The position numbers and the translations under genes were made by a program. Below the pieces are notes generated by a model, which was given only the letters and a program-made list of their open reading frames with translations, was not told the DNA's origin and did no database searches. From Clostridia bacterium (lineage in GTDB: Bacteria > Bacillota > Clostridia > Oscillospirales > CAG-272), in contig JAFTKV010000268.1 of NCBI GenBank assembly GCA_017453085.1, positions 1 through 11,946 of the forward strand: a stretch of DNA of 11,946 nt, read 5' to 3'. Below are positions 6,901-11,946 of the stretch, in pieces (the stretch's first letter is position 1; each line of letters opens with the position of its first letter).

Positions 6901-7328
6901 CAGGCGTCTCCGCAATGATCATGATCAAGGACGAGACCCGTACCGAGGAGCAGGAGAATCACGCATGGACCTTCATGAAGTGGTTCGTATCGGAAAACAC
7001 TCAGTCTGAGTACGCTAACGAATTGACTACCCTGCTGGGTACCATGTCCAAGCACTCCACCGCAAACGTCAATGCACTGGAGTCGCTGTCCTGGACCACC
7101 AGCGAGTACAGAAACCTGATGAGCCAGTTCGAGAACCTGGCAGCCGTTCGTGAGTATCCCGGCGGTTATATCATCGGTCGTTACGTCTCTTTCGCATTCT
7201 TGGCGGTTTACAACGAAAACGCAGACCCCGTTGACTCGCTGCAGTCTTACGTAGTAGAGATCAATAAGGAGCTGACCCGTAAGCGTAAGGAATTTGATAT
7301 GAAGGTTCCCGCAGACGCCATCGAATAA
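3990..7328 (+). CDS. Large secreted solute-binding protein with two CBM-like domains
   Basis: The 1112-residue protein should bind a carbohydrate-type ligand outside the cell and deliver it to the two permeases that follow. The N-terminus has a signal peptide ending in LSASA (25-29). It contains no lipobox cysteine, which is unusual for a Gram-positive binding protein. Two beta-rich, carbohydrate-binding-like domains follow (about 70-320 and 345-525). They share VPFYEARFL (153) / VPFYEAQFL (451) and EGTNTIQLEA / EGENHLEFEA, so they look like an internal duplication, with extra sequence at about 180-285 in the first. A helical segment (543-660) leads to a family 1 SBP domain (about 672-1060) with GVGPDVSMGHG (721-731), LPETQSFSMMFYR (811-823) and PETWDDL (835-841). 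The ATG at 3990 is chosen because AGGAGG lies nine bases upstream and a signal peptide follows. The architecture resembles uncharacterised proteins common in Paenibacillus. The ligand is unknown. Confidence 0.92.
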   Translation: MIQTKATRFLAGALAALMLVVPGGLSASADSEESGSGTTDSWETPSLADLLNTITYEEYLAKNQHTAAGKETITLSGAEILNYNTSLTNAKGVTAVKVNDKDALYLPSEGAVGWTLNNVPAGKYMLKVIYSAVDNEDSKTTSIERTLYINQSVPFYEARFLTLSKSWKDVEDSFQHWEGKPLYRYIKDGQIVYQFTDEDGNVYELGIGESGENKGKMIFNKIGTVDQSKIKGAERYPVYSTDINGNEIKSDKELITIGEVDYPMNPEQKMGIGEIREYIATDSTGYYVDPMQFVLQEGTNTIQLEAQREDMVIYAIELSPVKQYMSYKDYVAYCKKTYGATEIKDGTTVKVQAEYAAATSENTLAPYSDRTSYINEPQDASALLLNSIGGEGGEKWQNVGQWVRYSVTVPKSGFYQVSLRFRQGILEGTFSSRTLRVATASEIAKGEPAKVPFYEAQFLQFNYGDDWQVESLNSGSEDTYLLYLEEGENHLEFEASLGNMADILRQVESAMDTINSVYIKIRMITGTDPDSNVDYGFYRIMPDDIDELQQQRKVLLQVAEDFEKQTGTTGSHAKTLETVATLLERMKKEDKIASNLDNLKENLGTLGTWLQNSKNQPLEIDYVLVGSVGAELPEATDSFWQTIKFEVSQFIRSFTADYNSLGSTEVVDDENVIQVWTTLARDQAQIIRNLINSDFNKNNPGISVELKLVAGGSLLPSILAGVGPDVSMGHGTGDVINWAIRSAIQELNDMEGIEELVGDYDPMKGFSGCHYNATTGEWEGAWFTYAALQPLTLFAEYADESKEPEAILYGLPETQSFSMMFYRADIFKELGIAVPETWDDLIAILPVLQNNNMQVALPSQLGGLNLFLYQMGGDLYADNGQIVSFEDNTTLTAFEYMCEFFSQYRCPYTYDFSNRFRTGEIPLGIMDYTTYTQLSIYATEIKGLWEFVPLPGWQSVDPETGITSIDNTSMAGVSAMIMIKDETRTEEQENHAWTFMKWFVSENTQSEYANELTTLLGTMSKHSTANVNALESLSWTTSEYRNLMSQFENLAAVREYPGGYIIGRYVSFAFLAVYNENADPVDSLQSYVVEINKELTRKRKEFDMKVPADAIE

Positions 7329-7379
7329 CGTACAAACAGATGAAACACATCATTATTATTGAAAAGGAGTGGATTGCAG

Positions 7380-8342
7380 GTGTCAGCTAAAGCAACTGCT
7401 GCCGAACAGGTAGTCAAGCGGCCGGTCAACCGGCGGGACATGAACAAGTTCCAGTGGACCATCCATGAGATGAAGCGCAATTGGGTCGCTTACGTCATGC
7501 TTGCTCCCTATTACTTGATCTTCTTGACCTTTACCATTATCCCGGTCTTCGTCTCCCTGTTCATGAGCTTTACGGACTTCAATATGTTGGAAACTCCCAA
7601 CTTCTTGCTGTTCCAAAACTATACGAGACTGTTCGTAGATGACGACATCTTCATCATCGCCGTGCAGAACACCATGATCTTCGCAGCGATCACCGGTCCC
7701 GTATCTTATATCATGTCCTTCCTGGTGGCATGGTTTATCAACGAGCTTTCCCCCAAGATCAGAGCACTGGTTACCCTGGTCTTCTACGCCCCCAACCTGG
7801 CGGGCTCGGTATACCTGATCTGGCAGGTAGCCTTCTCCGCAGACTCTTACGGTTACGTCAACGGTCTGCTGCTCTACCTGGATATGATCGACACGCCGGT
7901 AGACTGGTTCCATAACGCATCCTACGTAATGCCTCTGTGTATCGTAGTTGCACTGTGGACCTCGCTGGGTACCTCCTTCCTTGCATTCATCGCAGGTCTG
8001 CAGGGTATGGACCGCTCGCTGTTCGAGGCGGGCGCCGTGGACGGCGTTAAAAACAGATGGCAGGAGCTGTGGTACATCACCCTGCCTTCCATGAAGCCTA
8101 TGCTGCTGTTCGGTGCTATTCAGGCGATCACCGGCTCCTTCGGCTTCGGCGGCATCGTAACCGCACTGGCGGGCTTCCCGTCCGTAGATTACGCCGCACA
8201 CACGATCACCCACCACCTGGACGACTACGGCGGAGCACGATTTGAGATCGGTTACGCTTCCGCTATAGCAACCGTGCTGTTCATCATCATGATCGGCGCG
8301 AACGGCCTGGTCAACAAACTACTTTCGAAGTTGGGGCAGTGA
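7380..8342 (+). CDS. Sugar ABC transporter permease (CUT1, LplB/UgpA-like)
   Basis: This 320-residue inner membrane protein is one half of the import channel for the ligand bound by the preceding solute-binding protein. About six membrane helices are visible, beginning near 36, 93, 129, 182, 243 and 288. The cytoplasmic EAA loop that contacts the ATPase is FEAGAVDGVKNRWQELWYIT followed by LPSMKP (215-240). The start is taken as GTG at 7380, ten bases after AGGAG (7365-7369). TTG codons at 7359 and 7374 are in frame but lie too near or before that site. It begins 51 bases after the binding-protein gene with no terminator between. No ATPase gene follows; a shared MsmX-type ATPase is usual for such transporters. 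Confidence 0.93.
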   Translation: MSAKATAAEQVVKRPVNRRDMNKFQWTIHEMKRNWVAYVMLAPYYLIFLTFTIIPVFVSLFMSFTDFNMLETPNFLLFQNYTRLFVDDDIFIIAVQNTMIFAAITGPVSYIMSFLVAWFINELSPKIRALVTLVFYAPNLAGSVYLIWQVAFSADSYGYVNGLLLYLDMIDTPVDWFHNASYVMPLCIVVALWTSLGTSFLAFIAGLQGMDRSLFEAGAVDGVKNRWQELWYITLPSMKPMLLFGAIQAITGSFGFGGIVTALAGFPSVDYAAHTITHHLDDYGGARFEIGYASAIATVLFIIMIGANGLVNKLLSKLGQ

Positions 8343-8343
8343 T

Positions 8344-9225
8344 ATGGCAAAAATCGGAAAACTGAGAACAAGAAAACATACCGTCGTCCTCAACCGTTCG
8401 AAGGGCGGCGACGCAGGAATTGCATTTTTCCTGATCATCATGGGCGTATTTATGTTCCTGCCCATGCTGTATACCATTCTTCAGTCTCTGAAGCCTCTTG
8501 ACGAGCTGTGGGCATATCCCCCCAAGTTCTACGTGGTTTCCCCGACGCTGAAGAACTTCAAGGACCTGTTCCGACTGATGAACACCTCCTGGGTGCCTTT
8601 CTCCCGTTACATCTTCAATACCGTTGTCATCTCCGTCACCGGTACCTTCGGTAACCTGGCACTCTCCGCACTGGCAGCTTACGTTCTTTCTAAGCTGCAC
8701 TTCCCCGGAAAGAAGTGGATGTTCAAGCTGATCGTCCTCTCTCTGATGTTCAACGCAGTCGTAGCCGGCATCGCAAACTTTATCATCATGTCCGCTCTGG
8801 GCTGGGTTGATACCTACTTTGCAGTCATCATCCCTGCATGGGGCTCCACTCTGGGTCTGTACCTGATGAAGCAGTACATGGACTCCTCCGTATCGGATGC
8901 GGTTCTGGAATCGGCCCGTCTGGACGGTGCAAAGGAAGTCAGAATCTTCTGGTCCATCGCACTGCCTATGGTTAAGCCCGCTTGTCTGACTCTGATCGTA
9001 GAGTCCTTCAAGAACCTGTGGAACTACGGTTCTACCATTTACATCTACAGTGAAGAGCTGAAGACCTTCAACTATGCGATCGGTCAGATCATCGCCGGCG
9101 GTGTCGTCCGTTCCGGTGCAGCAGCGGCATCTACCGTTGTAATGATGATCGTTCCCATCGTGGTCTTCGTCGTATCGCAGAGCCAGATCATCGAGACGAT
9201 GGCATCGTCCGGTATGAAGGATTAA
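8344..9225 (+). CDS. Carbohydrate ABC transporter permease (CUT1, LplC/YtcP-like)
   Basis: This 293-residue membrane protein is the second half of the import channel and pairs with the preceding permease. The first helix is near 25-47. Others lie near 90-116, 127-150, 157-177, 211-225 and 262-279. The EAA loop reads ESARLDGAKEVRIFWSIALP (189-208), with the conserved Gly and the closing LP. The ATG at 8344 comes one base after the TGA of the first permease, and only a weak G-rich stretch precedes it, so translational coupling is likely and the two subunits would be made in equal amounts. The ATG also opens directly into a basic stretch typical of this family's cytoplasmic N-terminus. Confidence 0.94.
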   Translation: MAKIGKLRTRKHTVVLNRSKGGDAGIAFFLIIMGVFMFLPMLYTILQSLKPLDELWAYPPKFYVVSPTLKNFKDLFRLMNTSWVPFSRYIFNTVVISVTGTFGNLALSALAAYVLSKLHFPGKKWMFKLIVLSLMFNAVVAGIANFIIMSALGWVDTYFAVIIPAWGSTLGLYLMKQYMDSSVSDAVLESARLDGAKEVRIFWSIALPMVKPACLTLIVESFKNLWNYGSTIYIYSEELKTFNYAIGQIIAGGVVRSGAAAASTVVMMIVPIVVFVVSQSQIIETMASSGMKD

Positions 9226-9236
9226 GGAGGAAAACG

Positions 9237-11420
9237 ATGAAAAAGAATATGATCCGCATCATCGCACTCCTCTGCATCCTGGTGACCGCGATCGGTTGCA
9301 TCCCCGCCTCCGCCGCTGCTTACAATACTTATACCTATTCTATCAACGGCGAATCGCAGGCGTCTCCCGATGCATATACTCCCGAGCGCGTAGTGGATAA
9401 CCAGTACCTGGATCTGGATGTGCCGCTGAATGCTCCTACCAGCATTGAGTCCGACAGCGAAGGCAACGTATACCTTGCCGATCCCGCAAACCACCGCGTT
9501 GTGGTTCTCAACAAGTATTACCAGTTCAAGCAGGAGATCAAGACTTTCGTGAACGATCAGGGCATCGACGATTCTCTGAACGGTCCTCAGGGTGTGTTCA
9601 TCTGGGAGAACGACGTAATCAACGAGAAGGGTGAGGCAGTTCCCACCCGCCGTCTGTACGTTGCTGATACAGAGAACCGCAGAATCGTTATCTTCGACAG
9701 CGAAGGTAACTACTACGATCACATCGAAGAGCCCGAATCCGAGGTATTCGAGGAAAACGAGATCTACAAGCCCGTAGCAATGGCAGCCGATTCGGCAGGT
9801 CGTCTCTACGTTATCTCCGGCACCACCTATCAGGGCGTTATCGCTCTGACTCCCGAAGGCGAGTTCTCCGGTTATATCGGTGCAATGAGAGCAAGCTTCT
9901 CCCCCCTGCAGCTGATTTGGCGTAAGTTTATGACCAAGGAGCAGCTGGAAAAGCAGCCTCTGATCCTCCCCAGTGAATACAACAACATCACTATCGACGA
10001 AAAGGGCTTCATCTACATCACCTGTGGCGCAGACGACCTGATGGACGAATTTGCAAATGCAGTCCAGAGCGGCGATACGAACTACGCCCCCGTTAAGAAG
10101 CTGAACACCGCAGGTAACGACGTTATGCGTCGTAACGGCTTCTATATCCCCGCAGGTGAGGTAAACTTCCGTTCCTCCGCACTCTCCTCTGAAAATGCCA
10201 TCACCGGCGCATCCAAGATCGTTGACGTTGCACTGGGCGAAGAGGGAACCTGGTCCATCGTTGACCAGAAGCGTTCCAAGATCTTCACCTACGACGACAA
10301 CGGCGAGCTTCTGTACGTCTTCGGCGACATGGGCTCCCAGATGGGTAACCTCCGCCGCATCGTGGGCTTGACCTACGACAAAGACGGCAAGCTTCTGGTT
10401 CTGGACGGCGAGACCTCTTCCTTTACCGTATATAAGCGCACCGAGTACGGCGATCTGCTGATCACTGCGATCCGCCACAACAACGAGCGCCGCTACGACC
10501 TGGCAGAGGAAGACTGGCAGGACATCCTGCAGCGTAACAACAACTTTGACGCCGCATACATCGGTCTGGGCGATGCTTATTACCGCCGCGGCCAGTGGAA
10601 TGAGGCAATGGAAATGTACGAGGCAGCCTACGATCTGGAAGGCTACTCCGATGCATTCCACATGATCCGTAAAGAATGGGTTGAAGATTACTTCATCTGG
10701 ATCCCCATCGTAGCCATTGCAGCATGCCTCTTGTACGTGCTGATCTTCAAGTACGCACATAAGGTCAATACCAAGGCTGCCGTTTCCGGCAAGAAGAAGA
10801 CCTACAAGGAAGAGGTTCTGTACGCATTCCACGTGATCTTCCATCCGTTTGACGGCTATTGGGATCTGAAGCATGAGAAGCGCGGCTCCATGCGCGCAGC
10901 ACTGACCATCCTGGCTGCCACCGTTGCAGTATTTGCATACCAGGCAGTCGGTCAGGCATACCTGTTCAATCCGCAGGGCGGATATTCCTCCATCTTTGTC
11001 CAGCTCGCAGGTCTGCTGGTTCCCCTGCTGCTGTACTGTGCAGGTAACTGGTGTCTCACCACCCTGTTCGAGGGCGAAGGCTCCTTCAAGGACATCTTCA
11101 TCTCCTCCTGCTACAGCTTGACTCCTATCATCCTGCTGCTGCCCCTGTCCACCCTTCTGACCCACGTTCTGACCAACTCCGAGTCCGGCTTCATCTCGCT
11201 GATCAACGGCATCTGCTACGTTTGGCTGTTCCTGCTGCTGTTCTTCGGCACCATGACCACTCATGACTTTACGTTGGGCAAGAACCTTCTGATGACGATC
11301 CTCACGGTCGTTTGTATGATGGTCATTATGTTCGTGGCAGTCCTGTTCTCCAGCCTGCTGGTGAAGATGGTATCCTTCGTATCCAACATCTTTACTGAAC
11401 TTAGCTACCGAATGTCATAG
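9237..11420 (+). CDS. NHL propeller-TPR-Yip1 membrane protein
   Basis: The 727-residue protein has a signal sequence (1-28) and then an extracellular NHL-like beta-propeller. Its blades lie near 64-96, 114-159, 176-210, 244-266, 325-363 and 369-405, each with the pattern G-x-hydrophobic-Y-hydrophobic-x-D. Two TPR-like helical repeats follow (about 411-481). After a membrane helix (484-505) and a basic, probably cytoplasmic linker come about five helices (near 553, 584, 617, 651 and 683) resembling a Yip1 domain. An outside propeller tied to a Yip1-like membrane part suggests sensing, scaffolding or partner binding at the transporter, but no function is established. The signal could end at C21 (weak lipobox AIGC) or after PASA (23-26). 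AAGGAGG (9224-9230) overlaps the stop of the permease gene, so expression is coupled. Paired Yip1 and DUF5696 genes beside such transporters are, as I recall, recurrent in Bacillota. Confidence 0.88.
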   Translation: MKKNMIRIIALLCILVTAIGCIPASAAAYNTYTYSINGESQASPDAYTPERVVDNQYLDLDVPLNAPTSIESDSEGNVYLADPANHRVVVLNKYYQFKQEIKTFVNDQGIDDSLNGPQGVFIWENDVINEKGEAVPTRRLYVADTENRRIVIFDSEGNYYDHIEEPESEVFEENEIYKPVAMAADSAGRLYVISGTTYQGVIALTPEGEFSGYIGAMRASFSPLQLIWRKFMTKEQLEKQPLILPSEYNNITIDEKGFIYITCGADDLMDEFANAVQSGDTNYAPVKKLNTAGNDVMRRNGFYIPAGEVNFRSSALSSENAITGASKIVDVALGEEGTWSIVDQKRSKIFTYDDNGELLYVFGDMGSQMGNLRRIVGLTYDKDGKLLVLDGETSSFTVYKRTEYGDLLITAIRHNNERRYDLAEEDWQDILQRNNNFDAAYIGLGDAYYRRGQWNEAMEMYEAAYDLEGYSDAFHMIRKEWVEDYFIWIPIVAIAACLLYVLIFKYAHKVNTKAAVSGKKKTYKEEVLYAFHVIFHPFDGYWDLKHEKRGSMRAALTILAATVAVFAYQAVGQAYLFNPQGGYSSIFVQLAGLLVPLLLYCAGNWCLTTLFEGEGSFKDIFISSCYSLTPIILLLPLSTLLTHVLTNSESGFISLINGICYVWLFLLLFFGTMTTHDFTLGKNLLMTILTVVCMMVIMFVAVLFSSLLVKMVSFVSNIFTELSYRMS

Positions 11421-11436
11421 AAAGGAGAGTTGTAAG

Positions 11437-11946
11437 TTGAATATGAGAAATACAAGTAATGTCAGAATTCTGAGCATGTTCCTCAGCCTTCTGATGATCC
11501 TGGGTGCTCTGTCCTCCTTGACAATTCTTCCTGCATATGCAGCGGAGGACTCGCAAGAGCCCACTACCGAAGCGGAAACAGTAGTGACCGACGAGCCTGC
11601 TACTTCCGACACTCCCGCAACCGGTGATGCACCCGCAACGGGAGACGCTCCCTCCACCGACGAGACGCCCTCCACCGGAGACGCGCCCACCACCGAGGAG
11701 GAGCCCGGTACTCAGTTTATCACCGTAGAAGAGGCGATCCTCAACTACCTGACCACCGAGTACGAATCCAAGGAAGAAAAACTGGCGACCATGACCCCCA
11801 AGCTGTCCTACGGCGATTTGCAGCTTTACGTAGATACCCGTACCGGCGAGGTGGCAGTCCGGAATACCAAGACCGGTCAGATCGTCACTTCCAACCCCTA
11901 CGACGTTGCAAGCTCCAAGGGCTCCGACCAGTTCAAAACGGGCGGA
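11437..11946 (+). CDS. Secreted DUF5696-domain protein, 5' part only
   Basis: The first 170 residues are present and the gene runs off the window. A signal peptide (hydrophobic 11-32, cleavage after PAYA at about 35) is followed by a Thr/Pro/Asp/Glu-rich linker (about 40-92) with imperfect repeats of the type PATGDAP. The part after it, YGDLQLYVDTRTGEVAVRN (125-143) and TGQIVTSNP (146-154), matches the usual opening of DUF5696 proteins. Their activity is unknown; they are often found beside sugar transporters. The start is taken as TTG at 11437, nine bases after AAAGGAG (11421-11427). The in-frame ATG at 11443 is 15 bases away and less likely. It begins 16 bases after the Yip1-type gene and should share its transcript. 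The linker may hold the domain away from the cell surface. Confidence 0.8.
   Translation, partial: MNMRNTSNVRILSMFLSLLMILGALSSLTILPAYAAEDSQEPTTEAETVVTDEPATSDTPATGDAPATGDAPSTDETPSTGDAPTTEEEPGTQFITVEEAILNYLTTEYESKEEKLATMTPKLSYGDLQLYVDTRTGEVAVRNTKTGQIVTSNPYDVASSKGSDQFKTGG

Noticed and set aside
4311..7055. Open frame of 914 codons antisense to the solute-binding protein gene
   Set aside because: It is a shadow of strong codon bias: the sense gene rarely uses codons that give antisense stops. It has no ribosome binding site and no domain-like sequence.
7383..8216. Open frame of 277 codons antisense to the first permease
   Set aside because: The sense frame has membrane helices and the EAA loop; the antisense protein is low in hydrophobic pattern and lacks start signals.
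9222..11264. Open frame of 680 codons antisense to the NHL-Yip1 gene
   Set aside because: Same codon-bias effect; the sense strand has signal peptide, repeats, membrane helices and a perfect Shine-Dalgarno.

Overview
The window looks like chromosomal DNA of a Gram-positive, probably anaerobic or gut-type Clostridia (Bacillota, Oscillospiraceae/Ruminococcaceae-like). The evidence is AGGAGG-type ribosome binding sites, sigma-A promoters close to consensus, a Bacillota-type SOS box, DUF6062 and DUF5696 family proteins, and a CUT1 sugar transporter without its own ATPase. No species can be named from the sequence alone.

Left part (about 1-2570, minus strand): a UDPGP/UAP-type nucleotidyltransferase with its own strong promoter lies upstream of a DUF6062 protein with two CxxC/CxxH pairs. 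DUF6062 is flanked by two diverged copies of a modular palindromic repeat (61-250 and 955-1182). Each copy is a large imperfect inverted repeat built from four hairpins. The second copy appears to be interrupted by a 52-bp insert that itself contains hairpins, and three more hairpins run into the 3' end of the nucleotidyltransferase gene.

Middle (about 2567-3990): a small HTH protein resembling a sigma region 4 or phage ArpU-type regulator is read leftward. Its promoter is fully consensus, and a near-perfect LexA/SOS box sits just after the predicted transcription start. A 456-bp AT-rich intergenic stretch with short iterated motifs separates it from a rightward promoter (TTGACA-17-TAAGAT). 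That promoter drives a roughly 235-nt leader rich in hairpins.

Right part (3990 to the window end, plus strand): a tight operon. It encodes a very large secreted solute-binding protein (two carbohydrate-binding-like beta domains, a helical linker and a family 1 SBP), two CUT1 permeases, a membrane protein joining a secreted NHL propeller and TPR repeats to a Yip1-like membrane domain, and the start of a secreted DUF5696 protein that is cut by the window edge. Spacings of 1-51 nt suggest one transcript. The likely picture is surface capture and import of an unknown glycan-derived ligand, energised by a shared ATPase encoded elsewhere. The NHL-Yip1 and DUF5696 proteins are partners of unknown function. 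This cassette is the best candidate for an uncharacterised system in the window.
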